Shown: piece by piece, positions 14,344 through 21,962 of the stretch | Layout: each line of letters begins with the position of its first letter | Numbering within the stretch: position 1 is the stretch's first letter | Assembly (NCBI GenBank): GCA_011053245.1 | Contig: DRGS01000189.1 | Span: 1-21,962, forward strand | Direction: 5' to 3' | DNA: 21,962 nt | Source of the DNA: Phycisphaerales bacterium | GTDB taxonomy: Bacteria > Planctomycetota > Phycisphaerae > Sedimentisphaerales > Anaerohalosphaeraceae | Translations under genes and position numbers: made by a program | The notes under the pieces: model-generated | Seen by the model: the letters and a program-made list of their open reading frames with translations, nothing else | Database searches by the model: none | What the model was told of the DNA's origin: nothing

Positions 14344-15810
14344 ATGAAAAAATGCCGCGAAAAAATTAGCCTGTCGAAATACTTGAAATATATGCTGATG
14401 CTGTTTTTACCTGCCCTTATGCTGCAAGGATGTACCGTCGGCCCTGATTATTCCCTCCCTGAGATAGTTATGCCAGATGCCTGGCATGCTGAGATCGCTA
14501 AAGATGTTCAGCCGGGAGAGGGTAATTTGCAGACATGGTGGGAAGGCTTCAATGACCCTGTATTAAACGATCTTATCAAAAGGGCTACAGAAAATAATCT
14601 TGATCTGGAAGAGGCTGTCGCAAAGATCCGTGAATCTCGTGCCTCCCGTGCATTTGCAATCGGTGAGCGATTGCCGGACATTGATGGGACAGGTTCTTAT
14701 TCACGGGACCGGGAAAGTGAGAGTGGGCTTATTTCAGCTTCAAATCCGGACCAGACGAATCTTCACTCGCTTGGTGGCAGTGCTGCCTGGGAGATAGACT
14801 TGTTTGGCAGGATAAGTCGTTCAATTGAATCCGCGGATGCGACATATCAGGCATCGATCGAATCCTATCGGGATGTTCTTGTTTCCCTTTATGCGGAAGT
14901 TGCAACAAACTATGTTGATCTGCGTTCTCTACAGGCTCGGTTGAATTATGCTCAGCAGAATGTCACTTTGCAGGAAAAAACTGTTAAGCTCACCAAAGAC
15001 CGTCTTGAGGCGGAGCTTGTTCCTGAGCTTGATGTTTACCAAGCACAGCTTAACCTTGCCAATACCGAATCTGCGATCCCAACATTGAGGATATTAGAGA
15101 CGAAGGCATTAAATCGGCTTGCAAACCTTGTCGGCGTTCATCCGGGAACTCTTGACGAGGAACTATCAAAAGCCGTCTCAATACCAACTGCGCCTCGTGA
15201 GCTTGTAATCGGTATCCCGGCAGAGTTTTTGAGACAGCGTCCTGATATTCGCAGAGCCGAAAGACAGCTTGCAGCCCAAACGGCACAGGTTGGCGTTGCG
15301 ACCGCAGAACTTTATCCATCTTTCACATTGAATGGAACGTTTGTTCTGGAATCCACAGAGTTTAGTGATGTTACAAGCTGGGGAAGCAGAAGGTATGGAT
15401 TTGGCCCCTCATTTAGCTGGAACATATTTGACGGCAATCGTGTTCAAAGCAATATCCAGGTGCAGGAAGCAAGGACTCAGCAGCTTTTGGCTGCCTATAA
15501 ACAGACAGTGCTTAATGGCATGGAAGAAGTGGAGAACTCAATGGTTTCTTATGTGCAGGAACTTGATCGTAAGGAAGCACTGGGCCGTGCTGTTACCGCT
15601 GCTGATAAGTCCGCAGAACTTGTTGAAATACGATACATAAATAATCTGTCAGACTTCCAAAATGTCCTCGATATGCAGCGATCTCTTTCATCGCAGCAAG
15701 ATAGCCTTGCAGATAGTCAGGGTGCGGTTGTTCGCAATCTGATAAGTCTTTACAAAGCCTTAGGCGGCGGTTGGGATATACAACAGTATTCTACAGCCGA
15801 AGCAAATTAA
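14344..15810 (+). CDS. RND efflux outer-membrane lipoprotein (NodT/OprM type)
   Basis: The protein has 488 residues and is the TolC-like component of the tripartite pump encoded here. The signal peptide ends in the lipobox M-L-Q-G-C with Cys30. It is followed by the family opening T-V-G-P-D-Y (31-36) and W-W-E-G-F-N-D-P near 60-70. The paired outer membrane efflux protein repeats show as S-L-G-G-S-A-A-W-E-I-D-L-F-G-R-I in the first half and Y-G-F-G-P-S-F-S-W-N-I-F-D-G in the second. E-F-L-R-Q-R-P-D-I-R-R-A-E near 295-307 is highly characteristic. It forms the trimeric channel across periplasm and outer membrane. It is first in the operon, 37 bases before the fusion protein start. Confidence 0.93.
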   Translation: MKKCREKISLSKYLKYMLMLFLPALMLQGCTVGPDYSLPEIVMPDAWHAEIAKDVQPGEGNLQTWWEGFNDPVLNDLIKRATENNLDLEEAVAKIRESRASRAFAIGERLPDIDGTGSYSRDRESESGLISASNPDQTNLHSLGGSAAWEIDLFGRISRSIESADATYQASIESYRDVLVSLYAEVATNYVDLRSLQARLNYAQQNVTLQEKTVKLTKDRLEAELVPELDVYQAQLNLANTESAIPTLRILETKALNRLANLVGVHPGTLDEELSKAVSIPTAPRELVIGIPAEFLRQRPDIRRAERQLAAQTAQVGVATAELYPSFTLNGTFVLESTEFSDVTSWGSRRYGFGPSFSWNIFDGNRVQSNIQVQEARTQQLLAAYKQTVLNGMEEVENSMVSYVQELDRKEALGRAVTAADKSAELVEIRYINNLSDFQNVLDMQRSLSSQQDSLADSQGAVVRNLISLYKALGGGWDIQQYSTAEAN

Positions 15811-15847
15811 TAATAATTTGAAATTGAAACTTTTGAAAGGTAAGTCG

Positions 15848-16966
15848 ATGACTAAGTCGAGATCTCTTGGAATGAAAATAGGCTTATTGCTTGTTATAGG
15901 CGCGATCGTTTGCGTGGTATTTATCAAGAGGAAAGAAGCAGCTCCTGAAGAAACTACATTGATACGCCCGTTAAAAACATTTGTGGTCGGCTCTGACATC
16001 GCTATATCCGGAAGAAAATATCCCGGCAAGGTAAGTGCCGATCAATCTGTGAACCTTGCATTCCAGGTGGATGGCCCGCTGATCGAATTCCCAGTTAAGA
16101 ACGGCGACGAAGTTACTAAGGGCCAGGTGCTTGGCAAACTTGATCCACGCGATTATGAAAAAGCGTTAGTTGCGGCAAAGTCAGAATATGAAAAAGCCAA
16201 AACCCAACTGGGCCGTATCAAAAAGGCACATGAAAGCGGGGCAGTTTCAGGTACTGACCTGACAAATGCAGAGACGGCATTTGAAACTTCAAAAGCAGCG
16301 ATGGAAACCTCGCAAAAGGCACTTAAAGATACCGTGCTTGTCGCAAAATTCGACGGCATCATTTCAAACACCTATGTTGATAAGTTTGAAAATGTCAAAG
16401 CAAAGCAGGCAATACTTACTTTACAGGATGTCACATCGGTAACAATAGAGGTCAATGTTCCCGAAGAAAGAATTGCCACTGCTGAGATGGGTAAAGAAAG
16501 ACTTAAATTCCGCTTTGTTGCTACATTCGATTATTTTCCGAATAGAGAGTTTGATGTCACGGTAAAAGAGTTTACTACCGAGGCAGATCCAATTACACAA
16601 ACTTATCTTATTACCTTTTCGATGCCATCACCCAAAGACGTCACGATCCTGCCCGGTATGACAGCAACGATACAGGAATATAAGAAAGTCCGGGAACAAG
16701 TTACATCTAATGTCTTTCCGGTTCCGGTAACCGCGGTGCCTATCGATGAGCAGGGTAAATACTATGTCTGGAAGGCCAAGGCTATGCCCGATGGCAAGAC
16801 GTATACAGTTCATAAGACCATTGTCAAAGTTGGCGAGATGGCCCGGGGGAGTATAAAGATCATCGAAGGGCTTAGCAAAGGTGACAGGATCGCCGCAGCG
16901 GGAGTTAATTTCCTGCAGGAAGGTCAACAGGTATATCTTCTCGATACCCAGGCAGGGAGTAAATAA
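15848..16966 (+). CDS. RND efflux membrane fusion protein (HlyD/AcrA-like)
   Basis: The protein has 372 residues from ATG 15848, which has GAAAGG 8 bases upstream; the open frame reaches a TTG at 15818 without support. It is anchored by one TM segment (about 9-27) and has no lipobox. Lipoyl-type halves lie around 66-101 (including F-P-V-K-N-G-D-E-V-T-K-G) and 163-200 (A-K-F-D-G-I-I-S), separated by a coiled-coil hairpin (101-162). Beta-barrel and membrane-proximal domains follow (P-E-E-R-I, then I-L-P-G-M-T-A). It links the permease to the outer-membrane channel. The stop TAA abuts the permease ATG, so the two are translated from one message. Confidence 0.92.
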   Translation: MTKSRSLGMKIGLLLVIGAIVCVVFIKRKEAAPEETTLIRPLKTFVVGSDIAISGRKYPGKVSADQSVNLAFQVDGPLIEFPVKNGDEVTKGQVLGKLDPRDYEKALVAAKSEYEKAKTQLGRIKKAHESGAVSGTDLTNAETAFETSKAAMETSQKALKDTVLVAKFDGIISNTYVDKFENVKAKQAILTLQDVTSVTIEVNVPEERIATAEMGKERLKFRFVATFDYFPNREFDVTVKEFTTEADPITQTYLITFSMPSPKDVTILPGMTATIQEYKKVREQVTSNVFPVPVTAVPIDEQGKYYVWKAKAMPDGKTYTVHKTIVKVGEMARGSIKIIEGLSKGDRIAAAGVNFLQEGQQVYLLDTQAGSK

Positions 16967-19900
16967 ATGAATATTGCAGAGCTATCTATAAAGTTCAAGA
17001 CGATCACTCTGGTAATGGTTGTCCTGTTAATAGGCGGTGGGATGTATTCTTATCAGAACCTCGGCCGTCTTGAAGATCCGGAGTTTACGATCAAGGACGC
17101 TCAGATATTCACATTTTACCCCGGTGCTACTGCCCGGGAAGTAGCCGAAGAGGTCACCGATGAAATAGAAACTGCTGTTCAGCAGCTTGGACAGTTAGAC
17201 GAAGTTACAAGTATTTCACAGCCAGGCAAAAGTACCGTTAAGATCACCATAAAGGACAACTATGATAGAGCAACGCTTCCGCAGGTTTGGGATGAGGTAA
17301 GAAGAAAGGTCAATGACGCTCAGCGTAAATTACCTCCCGGCACCTCAACATCGATAGTCTATGATGACTTTGGAGATGTCTATGGTATTTTCTATGCCGT
17401 TTATGGTGATGGTTATTCTTATGCCGAGCTAAAAGACTATGCCAAGATGCTTCGGCGTGAATTGCTTTTAGTTGAGGATGTAAGCAAGGTAACTTTATCC
17501 GGCGTTCAAGATGAAGTTGTATATCTTGAGATCTCCAGAGCGAAGCTTTCTCAGTTGGGGTTGCACCCGGATGCTATCGCAAACACTTTGGCTGGGCAAA
17601 ATCTCGTTGGTTCCGGCGGTAGTGTGCAGGTTGGTTCGCAATACATCAGGATTCAGCCGACAGGTGAGCTTAAATCGGTTGAAGAGATCGGTGAACTGTT
17701 GCTGCTTCAGCAAGATGGTTCGCCTTCCAAGCTGCGACTGAAAGATATTGCCAAGATCAAAAGGGGTTATGTTGATCCGCCAAATATGATCATGCACTAC
17801 AACGGTCATCCGGCAATAGGGCTGGGAATATCGACGGTCCAAGGTGGAAACGTTGTTGTAATGGGCGATGCTATCAAAGAACGAATGGCCCAGCTTCAAA
17901 CTCAAACTCCGATCGGCATGGAAATAAATGCTATCGCACATCAAGCCGATGCCGTTACAGTTGCTATCAGCAGTTTTGTAATAAGCCTTGCAGAGGCGTT
18001 AGCCATTGTCATAGGCATATTGATGATCGCGATGGGATTCAGGAGCGGAGTTCTAATTGGTGTGATCCTTTTGCTTACCGTATTAGGCACATTTATTGTA
18101 ATGCTTCCCAAGGGTATCATGCTTGAAAGAATAAGCCTCGGTGCCTTGATCATAGCTTTGGGCATGTTAGTGGACAATGCTATTGTGGTTGTCGAAGGTA
18201 TATTGATCAATTTACAAAAGGGTATGGATCGGGTTAAAGCTGCGAGTCAAATCGTTACCCAGACCATCTGGCCCTTGTTCGGTGCAACGATCGTAGCGAT
18301 TCTTGCTTTTGCTGCGATAGGCCTTTCGCAGGATTCGACGGGTGAATACTGTCGTTCACTGTTTATGGTTATCCTTATTTCACTTATGCTGAGTTGGGTC
18401 CTGGCGATTACAGTTACGCCATTATTTGGTGTGATGTTCCTTAAATCAAACGACAAGGATTCCGGTAAAGACCCTTATGGCGGAGCGTTGTTTGTTGGAT
18501 ACAAGAAGTTTTTGATGCTTTGCCTTAGATCAAGAAAAGCAACCGCTATCACACTGGTTGTTATGATGGTTTTGTCTATTTATGGTTTTGGATTTGTTAA
18601 GAAAAGTTTTTTCCCACCATCGACCAGACCTCAGTTCATGGTTCACTATTGGCTTAACCAGGGGACTCATTTAACTAAAACAGAAGCTGATCTGAGTATT
18701 ATCGAAAAAGATATTTTAGCTTTCGATGGAGTAACTGCTGTATCAACTTTTGTCGGTCAGGGTGCTATGCGATTTCTGCTTACTTATCAGCCGGAAGAGG
18801 CAAACAGTGCATATGCTTTGATGCTGGTTGATGTCGATGAATACAAAAGCATCGAGGGTTTAATGCCTAAGATACAGCAGCACATCAGTAAAAAATTTCC
18901 AGACTCGCAGTCGTTCTGTCGAAAATTTGTTTTAGGCCCCGGTGATCCGTCAAAGATACAGGCCCGGTTCCGCGGCCCGGATCTGCAGGTCTTAAGAGGA
19001 CTTGCAAAGCAAGCCAAAGATATCATGCTGGCCGAACCCGACGCTACCGATGTTTTGGACGATTGGCGTCAGACAGTCCCGTTGATCAGGCCGGTCGTTG
19101 CGGAAACACAGGCTCGTAATGCAGGTATCACAAGGCAACAGATAAACAACGCTATAAAAAGTGCATTCGAGGGAGTAAAGGTAGGCGATTATCGCGAAGG
19201 CGACGAGATACTTCCTATCATTATGCGTAGCCCTGAAAATGAAAGAAGTGATGTCGAGAACCTGAACTATATTCAGATATGGAGCCCTGTAGCACAAAAG
19301 GGCATACCTATAAGCCAGGTCGTTACTGGCATTGAAACTAAAGTTGAAAACTCGATCATACGGCGTAAGGATCGTCTTGCTACGATAACTGCAAAGTGCG
19401 ATCCAAGTGTTGGCCAGGCAAGTGATGTCCTTATGAAACTTATGCCTAAAATAGAGGCTATCGAATTGCCTCAAGGCTATGAACTGCAATGGGGTGGTGA
19501 GTATGAAGATTCCGGCAGAGCCCAGGCTTCACTCGCTGGTAAGCTGCCGCCTATCCTGTTGTTTATGGTCCTAACTGTGATATGTTTGTTTAATTCCCTA
19601 AAGAAACCCGCCATTATTTTCCTTATGGTTCCGCTTGCGATTGTGGGCGTTACTGTTGGTTTGCTTGTCACGGGTCAGCCATTCGGTTTTATGGCTTTGC
19701 TCGGTTTTTTAAGTCTTATGGGTATGCTTATTAAGAACGCTATTGTTCTGATCGACGAAATTAATATGCAAATGAGTACCGGTAAGGATCCATTTACTGC
19801 GATCGTAGATTCCGGTGTCAGCCGTGTTAGACCTGTCTCTCTGGCTGCTCTTACAACAGTTCTTGGGATGATACCGTTATTAGCGGATGCATTCTTTGCT

Positions 19901-20005
19901 GCAATGGCTGTGACGATCATGTTCGGTCTTACGTTTGCAACCGTATTGACGCTTATCGTAGTGCCGGTGCTTTATGCAAGTTTCTTTAAAATAAAGCAGG
20001 CATAA
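16967..20005 (+). CDS. RND efflux permease (hydrophobe/amphiphile or multidrug type)
   Basis: The protein has 1012 residues and full length for the family. GGGAG in the end of the fusion protein gene serves as ribosome binding site. TM1 is near 9-28, a group of TMs at about 330-490 follows the first periplasmic loop, and the second half repeats the plan with TMs in the last 170 residues. F-Y-P-G-A-T-A-R-E-V near 50-60 is typical of the docking/porter region. TM4 reads G-M-L-V-D403-N404-A-I-V-V-V-E: the first acidic proton-relay residue is kept and the second is Asn, as in many RND members other than AcrB. It uses proton motive force to export substrates; the substrate cannot be read. No adjacent regulator gene is seen. 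Confidence 0.93.
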   Translation: MNIAELSIKFKTITLVMVVLLIGGGMYSYQNLGRLEDPEFTIKDAQIFTFYPGATAREVAEEVTDEIETAVQQLGQLDEVTSISQPGKSTVKITIKDNYDRATLPQVWDEVRRKVNDAQRKLPPGTSTSIVYDDFGDVYGIFYAVYGDGYSYAELKDYAKMLRRELLLVEDVSKVTLSGVQDEVVYLEISRAKLSQLGLHPDAIANTLAGQNLVGSGGSVQVGSQYIRIQPTGELKSVEEIGELLLLQQDGSPSKLRLKDIAKIKRGYVDPPNMIMHYNGHPAIGLGISTVQGGNVVVMGDAIKERMAQLQTQTPIGMEINAIAHQADAVTVAISSFVISLAEALAIVIGILMIAMGFRSGVLIGVILLLTVLGTFIVMLPKGIMLERISLGALIIALGMLVDNAIVVVEGILINLQKGMDRVKAASQIVTQTIWPLFGATIVAILAFAAIGLSQDSTGEYCRSLFMVILISLMLSWVLAITVTPLFGVMFLKSNDKDSGKDPYGGALFVGYKKFLMLCLRSRKATAITLVVMMVLSIYGFGFVKKSFFPPSTRPQFMVHYWLNQGTHLTKTEADLSIIEKDILAFDGVTAVSTFVGQGAMRFLLTYQPEEANSAYALMLVDVDEYKSIEGLMPKIQQHISKKFPDSQSFCRKFVLGPGDPSKIQARFRGPDLQVLRGLAKQAKDIMLAEPDATDVLDDWRQTVPLIRPVVAETQARNAGITRQQINNAIKSAFEGVKVGDYREGDEILPIIMRSPENERSDVENLNYIQIWSPVAQKGIPISQVVTGIETKVENSIIRRKDRLATITAKCDPSVGQASDVLMKLMPKIEAIELPQGYELQWGGEYEDSGRAQASLAGKLPPILLFMVLTVICLFNSLKKPAIIFLMVPLAIVGVTVGLLVTGQPFGFMALLGFLSLMGMLIKNAIVLIDEINMQMSTGKDPFTAIVDSGVSRVRPVSLAALTTVLGMIPLLADAFFAAMAVTIMFGLTFATVLTLIVVPVLYASFFKIKQA

Positions 20006-20034
20006 ATATCTGTGATCTATTCAACAGGTTTTTT

Positions 20035-21243
20035 ATGAAAAAAACCATGAAAAAGAAACATGTTGTTATTCTGGTAATATTGACAAATGTTGTTTCCGTA
20101 AGTTTGGTATTGATGTTTTTGAGTTCCAATCAGCCTCAACAAGAAACACCTGTTATTCCCCAAACGTCAAATAAGGAATCTGATCATTCACAGAAAGTAC
20201 AGGAGGAGCCGAAGCAAACGGTTAAAAAGCAAATTGATTCCATAATTTCACACTATGACACGATCAAAAGTGGACGCTATCGTGAATTCATGGACAACTA
20301 CAAGTTTGCGATACGAAAAGAACCGCCATATACAGCAAAGTCAACGATTGGTTACTTTTATGCCAAAAGCGGTGATTATGAAAAGGCAACAAAGTTCTGT
20401 GAGGAAAACATCAAAAAAACTTCTTCTCCAGCAGACTTTTATACTCTGGCATGGATTAATGCTAAAATCGGCAAATATGAAGAAGCAATTATCGTTTCTA
20501 AAAAGACAATAACGCACAATCCTGAATACCCTAAGATATGGCATTTGATGGGATGGGTTTATGCCAAGCTGGGTGACCATGACAAAGCGGTCCAAGCCTG
20601 CAATAGAACCCTCAAGCTTGACCCTCGCGCTGCATTGAGTCACTATGGACTAGGGCGAATATACATTATGCTCGGAAAACCCGAAAAGGCAATTGAATCT
20701 TACAAACAGGCTGTTCAGCTCCAGTCTGACTTTGCAGAAGCTTACCTGTTTTTAGGGCTAACCTATGCTGAGCTTGGTGATTATAAAGAAGCTATAAATG
20801 CTTACAGTGAAGCTATTTTTATTGACGGATACTATCCAGAGCCGCACTTCTTCCTTGGTGTTGCCTATGATGAATCCGGTCAATACAAGAAAGCAATAGA
20901 ATCATATGAGGAAGCAATTACATGGTACAATACCAGGAAATCCAAGGAACGCATTAACAGCCTGGGGATAAAACCTGACATGGCAACAATAAATTGTATT
21001 ATTGGTGTGTGCCACTTGCGACTTGGACAAAAACCTAAAGCCGCCGCTGCATTCAAGAATTCGATCAATATTGATGATAGCCACGCAGGAGCTCACTATG
21101 GTCTTGCGATAGCCTATTTTCTGCTTGACCAAAAAGATGCGGCTATTGAGGAATATGAAGCAGTAAAGACTCTGAAGGGTGAAGAAATGGCCAGACCTCT
21201 CTTTGATATTATCCAGATGACCACTGGAAAGGGACAACGATGA
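20035..21243 (+). CDS. membrane-anchored tetratricopeptide repeat protein
   Basis: The protein has 402 residues. A basic start and one hydrophobic segment (9-30) anchor it in the membrane, followed by a Gln/Pro/Glu-rich linker (31-65). From about 102 there are some eight TPR units of 34 residues (102-133, 134-165, 166-199, 200-233, 234-267, 268-301, then 318-351 and 352-385 after a 16-residue insert). Consensus residues are clear, for example W-V-Y-A-K-L-G-D-H-D-K-A and L-T-Y-A-E-L-G-D-Y-K-E-A. TPR arrays mediate protein contacts, probably in the periplasm here. ATG 20035 has ACAGG upstream; a second ATG lies at 20047. It starts 29 bases after the RND permease with no terminator and overlaps the phosphofructokinase gene by 4 bases. 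Confidence 0.85.
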   Translation: MKKTMKKKHVVILVILTNVVSVSLVLMFLSSNQPQQETPVIPQTSNKESDHSQKVQEEPKQTVKKQIDSIISHYDTIKSGRYREFMDNYKFAIRKEPPYTAKSTIGYFYAKSGDYEKATKFCEENIKKTSSPADFYTLAWINAKIGKYEEAIIVSKKTITHNPEYPKIWHLMGWVYAKLGDHDKAVQACNRTLKLDPRAALSHYGLGRIYIMLGKPEKAIESYKQAVQLQSDFAEAYLFLGLTYAELGDYKEAINAYSEAIFIDGYYPEPHFFLGVAYDESGQYKKAIESYEEAITWYNTRKSKERINSLGIKPDMATINCIIGVCHLRLGQKPKAAAAFKNSINIDDSHAGAHYGLAIAYFLLDQKDAAIEEYEAVKTLKGEEMARPLFDIIQMTTGKGQR

Positions 21244-21962
21244 ATATAAAACCTGTAGATTATGAGATCGGTGATTTATCGATATCCAGACTTGGCGAGG
21301 CGAGCATAAGCTCTAACTATAAGATCGCGAAGAATCTTTTTGTCGAAGATGAAACTAAGGTTCTGTTCCATACGAACACAAAAGACAGATCTAACTCTCC
21401 CGACAGGCCTGAGTTCGAATTAGCAGGTCCGCGTGAAAAGCTGTTTTTCGAGCCAAAAGAAGTTGTTGCAGGGATTGTTACTTGCGGTGGTTTGTGTCCT
21501 GGACTTAACGATGTCATCAGAACGATCACGCTAACTCTGCTGTGGCAGTATGGCGTAAGGAAAGTTCTGGGTTTTCGATACGGCTACGAGGGATTGTCGT
21601 CCAATGCGAAAAAGGCACCGATAGAGCTTGTGGCCGATAATGTTGATAATATCCATCACCTTGGGGGAACGATGCTTGGCTCGTCACGTGGGGCACAGGA
21701 CCCTATTGATATGGTTGAGATTTTGATTAAACACAATGTTAATATGATTTTTACTATCGGCGGGGATGGTACATTAACCGGAGCACACGCGTTGGCTGAA
21801 GAGATAAAAAAACAAAAGTTGGATATTAGCGTTATCGGTATCCCAAAAACGATAGACAATGACATCTGTTGCAGTGAAACGACTTTTGGTTTTAATACCG
21901 CTTTTGAAGAAGCACGTCGATCGATCCAGTCGGCACACGTCGAAGCACGAGCGGCATTTGGG
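21240..21962 (+). CDS. 6-phosphofructokinase, ATP-type long clade (TP0108-like), partial
   Basis: The first 241 residues of a gene that leaves the window are seen. The ATG overlaps the TPR gene's stop (ATGA), with GGAAAGGGA upstream, so translation is probably coupled. An N-terminal extension of about 75 residues precedes the catalytic core, longer than in E. coli PfkA. C-G-G-L-C-P-G-L-N (82-90) is the first nucleotide loop; G-G-D-G-T (174-178) and P-K-T-I-D-N-D (202-208) are the substrate loops. Gly177 at the position equivalent to E. coli 104 indicates ATP rather than pyrophosphate, while Lys203 at the position of Gly124 is the residue seen in PPi enzymes and in the long ATP-dependent clade (as in trypanosomes). 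It should phosphorylate fructose 6-phosphate in glycolysis. Confidence 0.88.
   Translation, partial: MNIKPVDYEIGDLSISRLGEASISSNYKIAKNLFVEDETKVLFHTNTKDRSNSPDRPEFELAGPREKLFFEPKEVVAGIVTCGGLCPGLNDVIRTITLTLLWQYGVRKVLGFRYGYEGLSSNAKKAPIELVADNVDNIHHLGGTMLGSSRGAQDPIDMVEILIKHNVNMIFTIGGDGTLTGAHALAEEIKKQKLDISVIGIPKTIDNDICCSETTFGFNTAFEEARRSIQSAHVEARAAFG

Noticed and set aside
1..21962. CRISPR array or rRNA genes
   Set aside because: No regularly spaced repeats with spacers and no rRNA-like sequence were seen in the window.

Overview
The window looks like chromosomal DNA of a Gram-negative bacterium with an outer membrane. It encodes an OprB-type porin, a TolC-like efflux channel and several lipoproteins with clear lipoboxes. 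The Tat-exported arylsulfatase, the secreted hydrolases and the long-clade phosphofructokinase would suit a Planctomycetes/PVC relative (Phycisphaerae-like). That placement is an inference from gene content and no taxonomic marker is present.

Layout. (1) 1-305, minus: 5' part of a hotdog-fold acyl-CoA thioesterase. (2) 574-2064, plus: an exported parvulin prolyl isomerase with a Cys/His-rich N-terminal segment, its own promoter and a good terminator. Its 3' end appears frameshifted, and the other frame hides a second, Cys-rich tail made of 15-bp repeats. (3) 2123-3804: a small mobile-element scar, with a decayed IS4-type transposase C-terminus (minus) followed by an intact tyrosine recombinase (plus). 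(4) 3816-8066, minus: a membrane-anchored alpha/beta hydrolase, a DUF4136-like lipoprotein and a second, lipoprotein alpha/beta hydrolase. (5) 8229-13579, plus, diverging from block 4: OprB porin, Tat-exported arylsulfatase with a C-terminal LamG-like domain, a short peptide that resembles a lipoprotein leader with a mutated lipobox, a DUF3313-like lipoprotein and an unknown secreted protein with an Arg/Tyr-rich tail. (6) 13619-14290, minus: a six-TM potassium channel. (7) 14344-20005, plus: a complete tripartite RND efflux operon (outer-membrane factor, membrane fusion protein, permease). (8) 20035-21962, plus: a membrane-anchored TPR protein overlapping by 4 bp an ATP-type 6-phosphofructokinase that runs off the window.

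How they may work together: blocks 4 and 5 share one 162-bp divergent control region and contain only cell-envelope or exported proteins. A plausible reading is an envelope locus that admits a sulfated or esterified substrate through the porin, removes sulfate with the sulfatase and cleaves esters with the two anchored hydrolases. The DUF4136/DUF3313 lipoproteins and the secreted protein would be accessory parts. This is the best candidate in the window for an undescribed system. The clearest single anomaly is the frameshift in the prolyl isomerase gene.
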